A stretch of DNA of 64,000 nucleotides from Phycisphaerales bacterium (GCA_016716475.1 JADJWG010000002.1:372001-436000), one strand, 5' to 3'. Shown: positions 25,966-40,129, counted from the first letter of the stretch. The notes: generated from the sequence alone by a model not told the origin. A program made the numbers and translations.

Positions 25966-26564
25966 GGCGGCTTTGCGCGTACGCCGAGGCGCTCTGCCGC
26001 CGGGTGGCCCCCGACGCGGCCACGGGGCCGTTCTACGCCGTCCTGCGCTCCGACCTGCCGCCCGAGTACCAGGGCGGTGATGGGGGCGCCCTGGCGATAA
26101 CGTCGCGGCACCTGGACCTGATGCTCCGGCCGACGCTCGAACGCCAGCGCCGGTGGCGTGGCCGCGGGCCGGCGATGCTGCTCGACGCGGCCGAGATCGG
26201 GGCGCACAAGGGTAACGTCGGCGTCGGCACTCTATCTCACCCGGCGCGCGGACTGCCGTTGCCCGCCCCCCGACCGGCCACGGGTCCTACCCCGCCGGTT
26301 TTCCTCCCGATGGCCGCGGAACGAGCGGCGAAGGGCGAAAGAGTTTGTTGCGCGTGGCGGAGAGTGGGGTCGCCTGCCGCGTCAGGTGGCAGATTGACAA
26401 TTTCCGCTAACAACGGTGAAATCAGGCCTCGTTCAGCGGCAGTTGGGGCAGTCGCTCCTCGGGAAGCGCTCGATGACCGCAAATCGCAACGATGTCATGA
26501 CGATCACCGAGCTCGCGTCGTATCTGAAGATCTCGAAGTCGACGCTGTACAAGCTCGCCCATGA
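25962..26564 (+). CDS. Hypothetical protein, probably only its first 100 residues genuine
   Basis: ATG 25962 overlaps the stop of the integrase tail (ATGA). Residues 1-100 (RRLCAYAEALCRRVAPDAAT, GPFYAVLRSDLPPEYQGG, LERQRRWRGRGPAMLLDAAE) look protein-like, with cysteine and arginine-rich helices. After about residue 100 the composition becomes erratic, and the end overlaps the HTH gene at 26473 in another frame. The gene was probably cut near 26260. No family recognised. Confidence 0.35.
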   Translation: MRRLCAYAEALCRRVAPDAATGPFYAVLRSDLPPEYQGGDGGALAITSRHLDLMLRPTLERQRRWRGRGPAMLLDAAEIGAHKGNVGVGTLSHPARGLPLPAPRPATGPTPPVFLPMAAERAAKGERVCCAWRRVGSPAASGGRLTISANNGEIRPRSAAVGAVAPREALDDRKSQRCHDDHRARVVSEDLEVDAVQARP

Positions 26565-26679
26565 CGGAAAGGTGCCCGGTCAGAAGGTCGGGCGACACTG
26601 GCGCTTCCACAAGAACGCCATCGACGCCTGGCTCAGCACGCGAGACGCGCCGCCGAAAGCGCGGTCCCGCCGCCGGTGA
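26473..26679 (+). CDS. Excisionase-type HTH protein upstream of type I R-M genes
   Basis: From ATG 26473 the product has 68 residues with the HTH_17/excisionase pattern: MTITELASYLKISKSTLYKL, HDGKVPGQKVGRHWRFHKNA and IDAWLS. Such small MerR-like proteins act as excisionases or local regulators. It precedes hsdM by 39 bases in the same direction and may control it. An in-frame start at 26416 would give a longer N-terminus but has less support. Confidence 0.8.
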   Translation: MTANRNDVMTITELASYLKISKSTLYKLAHDGKVPGQKVGRHWRFHKNAIDAWLSTRDAPPKARSRRR

Positions 26680-26718
26680 CGTTGGTCGCGCACGCGGCAG
26701 ACAGAATGCAGGGAAGGC

Positions 26719-28401
26719 ATGGCGAAGAACATCCACAAGTCGGATGATGGCACGCTCTTCGACGCCAGCGAGCTCGGCGTCGACCCGGAGATGCTCTGGC
26801 AGTCCGCGGATAAGCTCCGTGGCTCCATTGACGCCGCCGAATACAAGCACGTCGTCCTCGGGCTGATCTTCCTGAAGTACATCTCCGACGCCTTCGAGAC
26901 GCGTCGGCAGAAGCTCCAGGACGAGTTGAGCGCCGACGGCATCACGGGCAAGCAGGCCGACGGCCTGCTGGAGAGCCGCGACGAGTACACGGCCGAGAAC
27001 GTCTTCTGGGTCCCGCCCGAGTCGCGTTGGGCGAACATTCAGAATCAGGGCAAGCAGCCCAACATCGCCAAGCTCATCGACGACGCCATGTACGCCATCG
27101 AGCGGGACAACGCGAAGCTCAAAGGCAAGCTGCCGCGCGATTACGCCCGTCGCGGCATCCCGCCCGAGCGCCTTGGTGGCCTGATCGACCTCATCGCCGG
27201 CATCGCGATCGGCACGGAGCAGGCCCGCGCGAAGGACATCCTCGGTCGCGTCTACGAGTATTTCCTCGGCAAGTTCGCCGCGGCCGAAGGCAAGCTGGGC
27301 GGCGAGTTCTTCACGCCGCGCTCCGTCGTCCGGCTGCTCGTCGAGATGATCGAGCCCTACGAGGGCCGTGTGTACGACCCCTGCTGCGGCTCCGGCGGCA
27401 TGTTCGTGCAGTCCGAGCGCTTCGTGGAAGCGCACGGCGGGCGGCACACCGACATCTCCATCTTCGGCCAGGAATCCAACCCGACCACGTGGCGGCTGGC
27501 GCACATGAACCTCGCCCTCCGCGGCATCGAGGCGAACCTGGGCGAGCAGCCGGCCGACAGCTTCGTCCGCGACCTGCACCCCGACCTCAAGGCCGATTAC
27601 ATCCTCGCGAATCCGCCGTTCAACGTCTCCGACTGGTCCGGCCACCTGCTGCGCGATGACGTGCGCTGGAAGTTCGGCACGCCGCCCGTCGGAAACGCCA
27701 ACTACGCTTGGATTCAGCACTTCATCCACCATCTGGCGCCCGCGAACGGGCGCGGCGGCGGTGTGGCCGGTTTCGTCATGGCCAACGGCTCGCTCTCGTC
27801 CAACAGCGGCGGCGAGGGCGACATCCGCCAGCGCATCATCGAGGCCGACCTGGTCGACTGCATCATCGCCATGCCGCCGCAGCTCTTCCTGACGACCGGC
27901 ATCCCCGTCTGCCTGTGGTTCATCAGCCGGGACAAGACGGGCAAGAATGTCAAAGGCCGCGACGCGTCCGGCAAGGTCGTCAAGGGCCGCGGGCGCGATC
28001 GGCGCGGCCAGACGTTGTTCATCGACGCCCGCCAGATGGGCACGATGGAGACGCGAACGCTGCGCGTGCTGAGCGGACGGGAGGAATACCCGTTGCCGCC
28101 GGACAGCGACATCGGCCGCATTGCCCGCACCTACCACGCGTGGCGTGGCGAGCCCGAGGCGGGCGAGTACGAGGACGTCGCCGGCTTCTGCAAGTCGGCC
28201 ACGCTCGACGAGATCGCCAAGCACGGCCACGTCCTGACGCCGGGGCGCTACGTCGGCGCCGTGGAGGCCGAGGACGACGGCGAGCCGTTTGAGGACAAGA
28301 TCCGGCGGCTGACGGCGGAGCTCGAGGAGCAGTTCGCGGAGTCGGAGCGGCTGACGGGCGTGATTCGCGAGAATCTGAGCCAGTTCACCAGCGGGGCGTG
28401 A
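26719..28401 (+). CDS. hsdM: Type I restriction-modification DNA methyltransferase subunit
   Basis: 560 residues, usual length for HsdM. The N-terminal helical domain ([36 protein letters not shown]) is followed by the SAM motif [10 protein letters not shown] at about residues 220-229 and the catalytic NPPFN at about 297-301. It methylates adenine in the sequence chosen by HsdS (30095-31449). ATG 26719 has a GGAAGG box. The next gene starts 3 bases after its stop. Confidence 0.95.
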   Translation: MAKNIHKSDDGTLFDASELGVDPEMLWQSADKLRGSIDAAEYKHVVLGLIFLKYISDAFETRRQKLQDELSADGITGKQADGLLESRDEYTAENVFWVPPESRWANIQNQGKQPNIAKLIDDAMYAIERDNAKLKGKLPRDYARRGIPPERLGGLIDLIAGIAIGTEQARAKDILGRVYEYFLGKFAAAEGKLGGEFFTPRSVVRLLVEMIEPYEGRVYDPCCGSGGMFVQSERFVEAHGGRHTDISIFGQESNPTTWRLAHMNLALRGIEANLGEQPADSFVRDLHPDLKADYILANPPFNVSDWSGHLLRDDVRWKFGTPPVGNANYAWIQHFIHHLAPANGRGGGVAGFVMANGSLSSNSGGEGDIRQRIIEADLVDCIIAMPPQLFLTTGIPVCLWFISRDKTGKNVKGRDASGKVVKGRGRDRRGQTLFIDARQMGTMETRTLRVLSGREEYPLPPDSDIGRIARTYHAWRGEPEAGEYEDVAGFCKSATLDEIAKHGHVLTPGRYVGAVEAEDDGEPFEDKIRRLTAELEEQFAESERLTGVIRENLSQFTSGA

Positions 28402-28404
28402 CCA

Positions 28405-29598
28405 GTGTCGACGCGCGTGCCTGTGAAACCCGAGATGCTGGAGTGGGCCTGCCGCCGGGCGGGCGTCAGCATCGATGCGCTCGCGAAAAGGGCCACCCTG
28501 AAGATGCTGCCGGAGTGGCTCAGCGAGGACGAGCAGCCCACGGTGAAGCAGCTCGAGGAATTCGCGAAGGCGACGCACACGCCGTTCGGGTTCTTCTTCC
28601 TCGCCGAGCCGCCGGACGAGCCGGTGCCGATCCCGGATTTCCGCACCATGCGCGGCGAACGGGTGCAGCGCCCCAGCGCCGACATGCTCGACACGATCTA
28701 CGTGTGCCAGCAGCGGCAGGACTGGTATCGCCAGCATGCGCAGTTGATGGGCGAGGAGCCGCTCGCGTTCGTGAGCTCCGTGCGCGTGGGCGCAAATGTC
28801 GTCGAGACGGCTGCGAGTATCCGCCAGGCGCTCCGGCTCGACTCGCCGCTGAGCACATACGCGGGCACCAACGGCGAGGCCCTTCGCGTGCTGCTTGAGC
28901 GGGTGGACGCGCTGGGCGTGTTGGTGATGGTGACCGGCTATGTCGGGACCAACACACGCCGCCGGCTCGATCCGGACGAGTTCCGCGGGTTCGCGCTGGT
29001 CGACCCGCTCGCGCCGCTCGTCTTCGTGAACGGCCGCGATTCCAAAGCCGCGCAACTCTTCACGCTCATTCACGAATTGGCGCACATCTGGGCGGGAGAG
29101 TCCGGTGTGTCGGACGTCAGCGCGTCGCCGCGCGCCGACGTCGAACGCTGGTGCAACGCCGTCGCCGCGGAGGTGCTCGCGCCGCTGGACGAGTTCCGCG
29201 AGGCTCTGCGATCGAATGCCGAGCCCCTTGGTGAAGCACAGCGCCTCGCCGACATCTACCGGGTCAGCACGCTGGTCGTGCTGCATCGCATGCTCGACGC
29301 GGGAAGCCTGACGCGTGAGCAGCACGACCGCGCCTATGGCCGGGAATCCGCGCGACTGAGCGCCTTACTGGCCGAGCGTGAGGAGTCCGGCGCGGGCGGC
29401 GCCGGCGGAAACTACTACGCCACGGCGCGGTATCGCCTCAGCAAGCGCTTCGCCACCGCCGTCATCGCCAGCACCTGGGAGGGCCGGTCGACCTTTACGG
29501 AGGCCTTCCGCCTGCTCGGCTGCCGCAACGTGAAGACGCTGGAGACGCTCGGCGAGCGCCTCGGGATGGAAGCGTACCTCAGCGGGGGCCCGGTCTGA
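28405..29598 (+). CDS. ImmA/IrrE-type metallopeptidase inside the type I locus
   Basis: 397 residues from GTG 28405, just after hsdM. The N-terminal 100 residues resemble the helical, HTH-like start of this family (EMLEWACRRAGVSIDALAKR). The peptidase core has HELAH at about residues 222-226 with a downstream glutamate-rich helix (CNAVAAEVLAPLDEFRE). ImmA/IrrE peptidases cleave repressors or act as antitoxin/toxin partners. Its stop overlaps the ATG of the DUF4411 gene (TGATG), and a COG2856-type peptidase next to DUF4411 is a known pairing, suggesting a toxin-antitoxin-like unit in the restriction locus. Confidence 0.88.
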   Translation: MSTRVPVKPEMLEWACRRAGVSIDALAKRATLKMLPEWLSEDEQPTVKQLEEFAKATHTPFGFFFLAEPPDEPVPIPDFRTMRGERVQRPSADMLDTIYVCQQRQDWYRQHAQLMGEEPLAFVSSVRVGANVVETAASIRQALRLDSPLSTYAGTNGEALRVLLERVDALGVLVMVTGYVGTNTRRRLDPDEFRGFALVDPLAPLVFVNGRDSKAAQLFTLIHELAHIWAGESGVSDVSASPRADVERWCNAVAAEVLAPLDEFREALRSNAEPLGEAQRLADIYRVSTLVVLHRMLDAGSLTREQHDRAYGRESARLSALLAEREESGAGGAGGNYYATARYRLSKRFATAVIASTWEGRSTFTEAFRLLGCRNVKTLETLGERLGMEAYLSGGPV

Positions 29599-30094
29599 TG
29601 GCGTACCTGCTGGATACCGGCGTCTTCATCGAGGCCAAGCGTCGCTTCTACGGCCTGGACTTCTGCCCGGGCTATTGGGACTGGCTTATGCAGGGGGCCA
29701 ATGCCGGCACGCTGCGGTCCATCGAGCGCGTCGCCGACGAGATCGGCGCCCAGCAGGACGAACTGAGCGAGTGGGCGGCCACGCTTCCCAAGGGTTTCTT
29801 CCTCCGACCCGACGCCACGTTCAGCGATGCCTACCAACGGGTCAGCCAATGGGCGCTCACGTCGGGCTTTCACGCCGCGGCGTACAACGAGTTCCTGGAT
29901 GTGGCGGATTCGTTTCTGGTCGCGCAAGCGCTTGCGGGCGACCACACCGTCGTCACGCTGGAGAAGCCGGCGACGACGCCGAGCAAGAAGAAGATCAAGG
30001 TGCCGGACGCGTGCGCGGGCGTCGGGGTCAAGAGCATGACGCCGTACGCGTTGCTGCGGCTTCAGGGCGTGCGGCTCGTGCTGGGGGGTGGAGC

Positions 30095-30098
<4 letters not shown>
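29598..30098 (+). CDS. DUF4411 (PIN-like) protein, probable toxin partner
   Basis: 166 residues. The start MAYLLDTGVFIEAKRRFYGL and the phrase SIERVADEI match DUF4411, a PIN-like family. An acidic residue set is visible (D6, E12, E49, D52 and D100 within DVADSFLVAQA). PIN-like proteins are usually RNases. It overlaps the peptidase gene upstream and the hsdS start downstream (GTGA), so all are co-translated. Likely a toxin held in check by the peptidase gene; this is inference from the known pairing. Confidence 0.85.
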
Positions 30099-31449
<1,351 letters not shown>

Positions 31450-31475
31450 CCCGCGACAGACAAAGGAGCTGATGC

Positions 31476-31688
31476 ATGAAGGTCAGGATCAAGGAATTCG
31501 ACGTCGCGATGGAGCTCAAGAACAAGGGCATGGAACTGGAAATCCGTGACACGAATGACAACTTTCTCGGCGACCTGGTCGTGACGAAGACCAGCCTGAT
31601 CTGGTGCAAGGGCAAGACCGGCCGCAACAACGGCCAGAAGATGAAGATCGAGAAGTTCATCGAACTGATGGAGCAGAACGGCGCGTGA
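31476..31688 (+). CDS. Small conserved protein of unknown function (70 residues)
   Basis: ATG 31476 follows an AGGAGCTG box. The sequence (MKVRIKEFDVAMELKNKGME, then VVTKTSLIWCKGKTGRNNGQ) is a compact mixed beta/alpha protein. I have seen similar 60-70-residue proteins annotated as hypothetical in proteobacteria, without a function. Its stop shares a base with the ATG of the HsdS tail remnant at 31688. It sits between the body of hsdS and that tail. Confidence 0.7.
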   Translation: MKVRIKEFDVAMELKNKGMELEIRDTNDNFLGDLVVTKTSLIWCKGKTGRNNGQKMKIEKFIELMEQNGA

Positions 31689-31771
31689 TGAGCGAGGCTG
31701 CTCAGCCGAAGCCGATCAGCGGCGCGGTGCGCGTGAACGCCGCCCGCGCGGCGGTCGAGGAGGTGGCGTAG
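31688..31771 (+). pseudogene. Detached C-terminal tail of an HsdS protein
   Basis: A 27-codon frame ends with KPISGAVRVNAARAAVEEVA. This closely follows the canonical last residues of HsdS proteins (PKLISGxxRVxxAExxVEEV). The adjacent hsdS instead ends LISGQV followed by an unrelated tail. It appears that a recombination event separated the original tail from the gene or duplicated it. Confidence 0.6.
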
Positions 31772-31774
31772 CGG

Positions 31775-32689
31775 ATGTACCCGGTGATCGCCGTCAACCC
31801 GGCCTTGGCCGTGAACTTGGAGCCGCTCGGCACCAAGCGGAAGTACTGGTACCGCGACGGCTCGCGGCGGATGCTGTTCAAGGCCGAGGAACGCGGGACG
31901 GGCGAGGATTGGGCCGAGAAGCTGGCGTGCGAATTGGCGGCGCTGCTGGCGCTACCCCACGTGACCTACAACCTGGCCGAGGAGCTCGACAGCCAGACGC
32001 CGGGCGTCGTATGCGAGAGCTGCGCGCCGCCGCCGAGGTCGCTTCACCTCGGGAACCAGTTGCTGCTGGCGCTCGACCCGAGTTACCCGGCGGCAGAGGG
32101 TCAGCGGTACAAGGTGCGCGCGCATACGGTCGGTGCGGTAGCTGACGCCCTGCGACTGATCCAGCCGCCGCCAGAGGCATGGATGGCCGATGTGCCCGCC
32201 GGCATCGCGTCGGCGCTCGACGTGTTCACGGGCTACGTCATACTCGACGCCTGGATCGCAAACCAGGACCGACATCACGAGAACTGGGGCGTGCTGATGA
32301 TCGACAAGCAGCTCCACCTGGCGCCGACGTTCGACCACGGCGCGTCCCTGGCCCGCAATCTGACCGATGAGGAGCGGAAGGACCGGCTTACGACGCGCGA
32401 CCGTGGCCGGCAGGTCGGCGCGTTCGTACGGCGCGCCCGCTCGGCGTTTTTTGCGGACCCGACGGCCAGTCGGCCGTTGACCACGCTTGAGGCCTGGCGA
32501 GCTTTCGCGACAATTGCGCCGCCGGCCGCGGCGACCTGGCTTGCGAGGCTGGAGCAGATCGATGAGGGTATGATCAACGGGGCAGTGGATGAGATTCCCC
32601 TGGCCCGTATGTCGCGGATCTGTCGAGACTTCACGATCGCCGTATTGGCCGAGAACCGGCGGCGGTTGCTAGCGGAAGAGGCCGAATGA
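31775..32689 (+). CDS. HipA-like kinase
   Basis: 304 residues. The core has WIANQDRHHENWGVL at about residues 159-173, the HipA/PI3-4-kinase catalytic loop (DRHxxN), and TFDHGASL at about 185-192 (metal-binding D). The N-terminus has a lysine in MLFKAEERG that fits the ATP site. HipA-type kinases phosphorylate proteins such as tRNA synthetases and act as toxins. No HipB-like HTH partner is adjacent; instead the stop overlaps (ATGA) the start of a HIRAN-domain gene. It is embedded between hsdS and hsdR. Substrate unknown. Confidence 0.85.
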   Translation: MYPVIAVNPALAVNLEPLGTKRKYWYRDGSRRMLFKAEERGTGEDWAEKLACELAALLALPHVTYNLAEELDSQTPGVVCESCAPPPRSLHLGNQLLLALDPSYPAAEGQRYKVRAHTVGAVADALRLIQPPPEAWMADVPAGIASALDVFTGYVILDAWIANQDRHHENWGVLMIDKQLHLAPTFDHGASLARNLTDEERKDRLTTRDRGRQVGAFVRRARSAFFADPTASRPLTTLEAWRAFATIAPPAAATWLARLEQIDEGMINGAVDEIPLARMSRICRDFTIAVLAENRRRLLAEEAE

Positions 32690-33460
32690 CCAGCGCAGTG
32701 TTTATTGCATGGCGAAGCGGCGAGCCGGACGCCGGTCGGTGGGGACCGGTCGGGCGCGTGGAACGCGCCGGGGACGGGTATCGGTTCGCGTACACCAAGG
32801 GTGCAGAGTCGCTGGCCGGATTTCGGCCGTTTCCGGAAATGCCGGATCTCCGAGCAGTCTATGAGTCCGACGAGTTGTTTCCGTTATTCGCAAACCGCTT
32901 GCTGGCGCGCTCGCGGCCGGAGTACGAGGCTTTCCTGACGTGGGGTGGTTTCGATCCAGGGGATCCGCCGGACCCACTGGCGCTGTTGAGCGTGACCGAA
33001 GGACGGCGACAAACGGACTCCATCGAAGTGTTCCCGTGCCCCCAGCCCGGCGCGGACGGCTGCTATGTGAGCAAGTTCTTCCTGCACGGCGTGCGTTGGA
33101 TGCCGGAGGGGGCGCGCGAGCGTATCGCGAAGCTGCGACCCGACGAGCAGTTGGGGCTGATGATCGACATCTCAAACCCGTTTGACCCGCATGCTGTCGC
33201 GGTGCGCACCTGCGACACGGTCGATCGGTACATGATCGGCTACGTGCCGCGCTATCTGGCCAAGGAGGTTTGGGACTTGGCTAGTGAATGTGGCACGCAG
33301 TCAATCGATCTGCACGTGGTCCGCGTCAATCCCAACGCGCCGCTGCAACAGCGTGTGCTGTGCCGGATGAGCGCGTGCTGGCCGGATGGCTTTCAGCCGT
33401 GCAGCCGCGAGGAGTTCCAGCCGATCGTCGCAGCGCACACGGGAACTCCGGGAGGCCTGC

Positions 33461-33468
<8 letters not shown>
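32686..33468 (+). CDS. HIRAN-domain protein coupled to the HipA-like kinase and hsdR
   Basis: 260 residues. The N-terminal 120 residues resemble the HipA N-terminal-like domain ([31 protein letters not shown]). The C-terminal part is a HIRAN domain: [34 protein letters not shown] and [20 protein letters not shown] domains bind DNA ends or stalled forks. It overlaps the kinase gene by 4 bases and the hsdR GTG by 8, so kinase, DNA-binding protein and restriction motor are made together. The N-terminal part may provide the HipA N-domain in trans, making a split HipA; that is inference. Confidence 0.85.
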
Positions 33469-36520
<3,052 letters not shown>

Positions 36521-36623
36521 GCTGCGAATCGCGGCTGTGGGATAGGTTGGCCGCCGACACGGCACGCTTCCCAACGTGCCTTCCCGCGCCGAATCTCCTT
36601 GGGACCGGTATGGGAACCGGATT

Positions 36624-37256
36624 ATGGCGAAGGATCCGCAGGTTCATCACGGGCGGCCGCCGGAGACGTGGCTGTGGGATGCGCGCCCGCTTGAGAACGA
36701 CTCCTGGGGGAACATCCGCGGCTTTGATGATGGCCTCACCGCCGGGGATTTCGCTGACATGCGGCTGTGGCTAAAGCCGGCACCACGTCCGCTGACGAAC
36801 GAACCGCCGATCTACCGCCCGGCGCACGCGCCGTTGCCGCCGATGTATGGCGACGGCGGCGTGCGGCGCTGTTACCGGCCGACCGAAGATGACGTGGAAC
36901 TCGTGAAGCGAGTATACCCCGACGTCGGCAACCCCGCGGCGCCGCCTTGGATGCGGATCGAAGCCGACCTGATCGCGACGCGCCGTTCCCCGGCGGAGCT
37001 CGTGTCGATGAACGCGCCCGCCCTGTTGCGGCTGCTGCCAGTGCCCGCGGCGAAGCCCGCTCGGAGACGCCGCGGGGCGACGACGAGCGAGAAGAAGCAC
37101 GACCGGATCATCGAGGCCTGGGCGACCGGCCGCTATCGCACCTATGCCGACTGTGCTCGAGAGCTCGGCGAGGGATTCGACGCTGACGAGGTCCATAACG
37201 CCGTCGACCGCGAAGCTGCGCGGCGTCGCCGCGATCGGCGGCGAGGTACCGACTAG
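36624..37256 (+). CDS. Hypothetical island protein
   Basis: 210 residues from ATG 36624. The front is proline- and tryptophan-rich (WLWDARPLENDSWGNIRGF); the end is basic and helical (KKHDRIIEAWATGRYRTYAD, DEVHNAVDREAARRRRDRR), resembling a small HTH that may bind DNA. Proteins of this kind accompany excisionase-like genes in planctomycete islands, as here. No function known to me. Confidence 0.55.
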   Translation: MAKDPQVHHGRPPETWLWDARPLENDSWGNIRGFDDGLTAGDFADMRLWLKPAPRPLTNEPPIYRPAHAPLPPMYGDGGVRRCYRPTEDDVELVKRVYPDVGNPAAPPWMRIEADLIATRRSPAELVSMNAPALLRLLPVPAAKPARRRRGATTSEKKHDRIIEAWATGRYRTYADCARELGEGFDADEVHNAVDREAARRRRDRRRGTD

Positions 37257-37432
37257 CGCGTCAAGCCCGCCCACCTGGTTCGGTCGGTCGGTTCCCCTCT
37301 GTTCTACACCATTCCCGTCTCTTTCCGGCAAGCGACCGACGCCCGTCCGACACACGGCGGTCGTCGGTCGGAATCTCCCTTTACGCTCCACGCGACGACA
37401 CGAACGAAGCTGCTGCGTGCAGGAGGACGGCC

Positions 37433-37648
37433 ATGCCAAGGCTGCTGACATTGCGGGACGTCGCCCGGGCGCTCGGGTTGAGCGTGCGGAAGGTGCGTAT
37501 GGACGCCGCGGCCGGAAGGTTCGCACCGGAGTTGGTGCGGTTCGGTCGGGCGGTGCGGGTACGCGAGGCCGAGTTGGCGGCGTGGATCGACGCCGGGTGC
37601 CCGCATCGAGACCAGTGGCAGAAGAGGGAGAACCACGATGGCAGATGA
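37433..37648 (+). CDS. Excisionase/AlpA-like HTH protein
   Basis: 71 residues: LLTLRDVARALGLSVRKVRM with FGRAVRVREAELAAWIDAG, an HTH_17 pattern of excisionases and AlpA-type regulators. ATG 37433 has an AGGAGG box at 37420. It overlaps the next HTH gene by 11 bases, making a small island-maintenance operon close to the tRNA-Thr boundary. Confidence 0.75.
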   Translation: MPRLLTLRDVARALGLSVRKVRMDAAAGRFAPELVRFGRAVRVREAELAAWIDAGCPHRDQWQKRENHDGR

Positions 37649-37901
37649 GAAGACGAATCACGGCGAGCAAGAGCTGGATGTGAACGCGGCGGAGGGTGTG
37701 GTGGAGTCGGTTCCGCGGCTGGCGCTGCGGGCGAAAGATGCGGCAATGGCTTTGGGTATCGGCGCGAGGTTGTTGTGGAGCATGACCAACAGGAACGAGA
37801 TCCCGCACATCCGCATGGGCAAGGCTGTCCTCTACCCGGTGGATGCCCTGCGAGCCTGGCTCACGGCGGGATCGGAGATCAAGAAGGGTGGGCGCCGATG
37901 A
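37638..37901 (+). CDS. Second excisionase-like HTH protein
   Basis: 87 residues with an acidic leader and an HTH_17-like core (LALRAKDAAMALGIGARLLW, IPHIRMGKAVLYPVDALRAW). GGGAGAA box before ATG 37638. Its stop overlaps the following ATG (ATGA at 37898). The pair of HTH proteins is typical of integrative element control regions. Confidence 0.7.
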   Translation: MADEKTNHGEQELDVNAAEGVVESVPRLALRAKDAAMALGIGARLLWSMTNRNEIPHIRMGKAVLYPVDALRAWLTAGSEIKKGGRR

Positions 37902-38191
37902 GTCGCCGGCTGAACGTCGCAAAGCTGTCCCAGTTGCAGTGCGACATCCTGAAGTGGTTGTACGCCCGGCACGTCGAAAACGGTAGCCCTGCCAATGGTG
38001 GACGCATCCGCTGGGCGGTCGACGGCGACGCCGACCGGGGCGCGCAAGTCTTTGACACACGCGGAGAAAGGCGACGCCGCGCGAGCGAGCGCGGCATCGG
38101 GCGGGAAAGCCACCGCGGGGACTCGAACCCCGAACCTGCGGTTTACAAAACCGCTGCTCTGCCAATTGAGCTACGGTGGCGCGCGACTTAA
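37898..38191 (+). CDS. Truncated winged-helix-like gene running into the tRNA-Thr
   Basis: The first 30 residues (MSRRLNVAKLSQLQCDILKW and LYARHVEN) resemble the start of a small winged-helix protein of such islands. From about 38040 on, the frame reads through foreign sequence into the antisense of tRNA-Thr. Another frame over 38040-38180 (LTHAEKGDAARASAASGGKA then AGTRTPNLRFTK) looks like the tRNA-overlapping C-terminus of an island integrase. Thus a gene and an integrase tail are fused at the island edge. Confidence 0.45.
   Translation: MSRRLNVAKLSQLQCDILKWLYARHVENGSPANGGRIRWAVDGDADRGAQVFDTRGERRRRASERGIGRESHRGDSNPEPAVYKTAALPIELRWRAT
38108..38180 (-). tRNA. tRNA-Thr (anticodon UGU)
   Basis: Minus strand: acceptor stem GCCACCG/CGGTGGC, D arm GCTC...GAGC, anticodon stem GCGGT/ACCGC with loop TTTGTAA (anticodon TGT), T arm CGGGG-TTCGAGT-CCCCG, discriminator T, no encoded CCA. 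All stems are perfectly paired. It marks the right edge of the island whose left edge carries a 3' fragment of a tRNA-Thr. Confidence 0.95.
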
Positions 38192-38596
38192 CCCAATCGC
38201 TTCGCGGCACTTACGACCACGGCCGAGGCGGTGGTCGCATTTCGACTTCCGGGGTGCCAGCGGAGCTGGGTCGGATGAGTCTACCACCGGAGCGAGCGTG
38301 ACGACAAGGGCGGTTTGACCCGTGGCAGGAGCGGCGCACCCGAGCAACGGGAGTGCCAATCCACGCGCCTGGGGGACTGAGACGAGCTGCGGTGGCACGG
38401 ATCGGTTCCCTGGTATGACTAGCTGTGCACCCTTGTGAGGGTCCACCGCCACCCTTGCTCTTAACACGATGGCCTACCACCACTTGCCGCCGACGCACAG
38501 GCAGCGGGCCCGTGATGAACCGCGCGCTTCCTGCGTCCGATGATACTGGGGCGATGATGCGCCCGGCCGGCGCATCCCTGGCCCAGGAGGCCGACG
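38181..38596. other. 416 bp without a recognisable gene
   Basis: No frame with protein character. The last bases hold the AGGAGG box (38587) of the chemotaxis receptor. The region between tRNA-Thr and this gene probably carries the promoters of both, but I cannot name boxes with confidence. Confidence 0.5.
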
Positions 38597-40129
38597 ATGG
38601 ATTTTCGGATGAAGGTCGTGCTGGTCGGGGTGGCGCAGCTTGTGCTGCTGGCGGCGATGCTGTTCTGGGCCTACGCGCACCGGACGCGCGCAGCAATTCT
38701 TGAGCAGTACGTGTCCAATGCCCGCGGGGTGCTGCTGACCGTTGAATCCACGCGCGAGGAGATGGGCGAAAAGTGGGCCTCGGGAGTGTTTACGATCGAC
38801 CAGTTACGCGAGTGGGTCGCAACGGGTGAGATGGGTAAGGTGATGCAGGCGGTGCCGGTGGTGACGGCGTGGCGGGCTGCCCAAGCGAAGGCCACGGAGG
38901 GGGGTTACGAGTTCCGGGTGCCGAAGTTCAACCCGCGCAACCCGAAGAACGAGCCGGACGCCGTTGAAGCGCAGGTTTTACGCCTCCTCGAAGAGCAAGA
39001 GCTCTCCGAGCACTATGTCGTGGACCAGCAATTGAACGCCGTGCGATACTTCCGACCGATTCGGCTGACGAGCGATTGCCTGTATTGTCATGGTGATCCG
39101 GCGACCTCAGCGGACTTGTGGGGGAATACAGACGGCCGGGATCCCACAGGCGGTCCCATGGAGAACTGGAAAGCAGGGGAGGTGCACGGGGCGTTCGAAA
39201 TCGTGCAATCGCTGGACGAGGCGGACCGGGCCATCACGGCGGCCCTCTGGAAAGGAACCGGGATTGTCGCGCTGCTGGTGATCGTGTCGGGTGGGGTATT
39301 GTTCCTGGCCGTGACCCAGCTTGTGGTGCGGGCTTTGATCCGTCCTGTGCAGCGAATCGCCTGCGATCTGGACGTCGGGGCGGACCAGGTCAAGGACGCC
39401 TCACAGGAAGTTGCGAGCGCGGCAGCGATGCTTGCGGAGGGTGCCAATGAGCAGGCGACGCAATTGGACGAGGCCACGAAATCTCTGGAGCAGGTGGCGG
39501 AGATGAGCCGGTCGAACGCTGCGCGAGCAGAGGAGGTGCACTCGCTGAGCGGACAAGCGCGCGCGGCCGCCGTAGCGTGCGATGGGACGATGCAACAGCT
39601 CGACGGGGCCATGGGCGGAATCGGCGAATCGGCGGCCGCGATCAGCAAGATCATCAAGGTCATCGAGGAAATCGCCTTCCAGACGAATCTGCTGGCGCTG
39701 AATGCGGCCGTTGAGGCGGCCCGAGCGGGCGACCATGGGAGGGGGTTCGCCGTCGTGGCCCAGGAAGTGCGCAACCTCGCGCAGCGGGTGGCGCGGTCCG
39801 CCGGGGAGACGACGGCGCTGATCGAGAACGCGATTGCGCGTGCGCGGGAAGGGCAGGACGTATCGAGCCAGGTGATCGCGGCCTTGGGGGCGATTAATGG
39901 GCAAGTCGGTCGGGTTTCGGAGCTGGTGGGCGGGATCGCCGAGGCCAGTGCGGGGCAGGCTCGCGCCGTGGATGATCTCAGCCAGTCCGTGCTGCACATG
40001 AACGGCGTGACGCAGCAGAACGCGTCGGCATCCGAGGAGTCGGCCGCGGCGGCGGAGGAGCTGTCGGCTCACGCGCTGGTCCTGAAGGGTATGATTGAGA
40101 CGCTGGTGCGAACGGTGGGGGCGCGGTAG
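38597..40129 (+). CDS. Methyl-accepting chemotaxis protein with heme-binding Tll0287-like sensor
   Basis: 510 residues. TM1 (about 8-26, [20 protein letters not shown]) and TM2 (about 215-240, [20 protein letters not shown]) bracket a periplasmic DUF3365/Tll0287-like domain with a CLYCH motif at about residues 159-163, a c-type heme site. It therefore probably senses redox state, oxygen or NO. A HAMP-like stretch and a full MCP signalling domain follow, with the tip [20 protein letters not shown] and [20 protein letters not shown]. It signals to CheA. The domain order is normal and the length standard. No che genes are adjacent. Confidence 0.92.
   Translation: MDFRMKVVLVGVAQLVLLAAMLFWAYAHRTRAAILEQYVSNARGVLLTVESTREEMGEKWASGVFTIDQLREWVATGEMGKVMQAVPVVTAWRAAQAKATEGGYEFRVPKFNPRNPKNEPDAVEAQVLRLLEEQELSEHYVVDQQLNAVRYFRPIRLTSDCLYCHGDPATSADLWGNTDGRDPTGGPMENWKAGEVHGAFEIVQSLDEADRAITAALWKGTGIVALLVIVSGGVLFLAVTQLVVRALIRPVQRIACDLDVGADQVKDASQEVASAAAMLAEGANEQATQLDEATKSLEQVAEMSRSNAARAEEVHSLSGQARAAAVACDGTMQQLDGAMGGIGESAAAISKIIKVIEEIAFQTNLLALNAAVEAARAGDHGRGFAVVAQEVRNLAQRVARSAGETTALIENAIARAREGQDVSSQVIAALGAINGQVGRVSELVGGIAEASAGQARAVDDLSQSVLHMNGVTQQNASASEESAAAAEELSAHALVLKGMIETLVRTVGAR

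Noticed and set aside
36771..38210. 479-codon minus-strand frame with VAQLAEQRFCKPQVRGSSP
   Set aside because: That phrase is the conceptual translation of tRNA-Thr; the rest is antisense to island genes.
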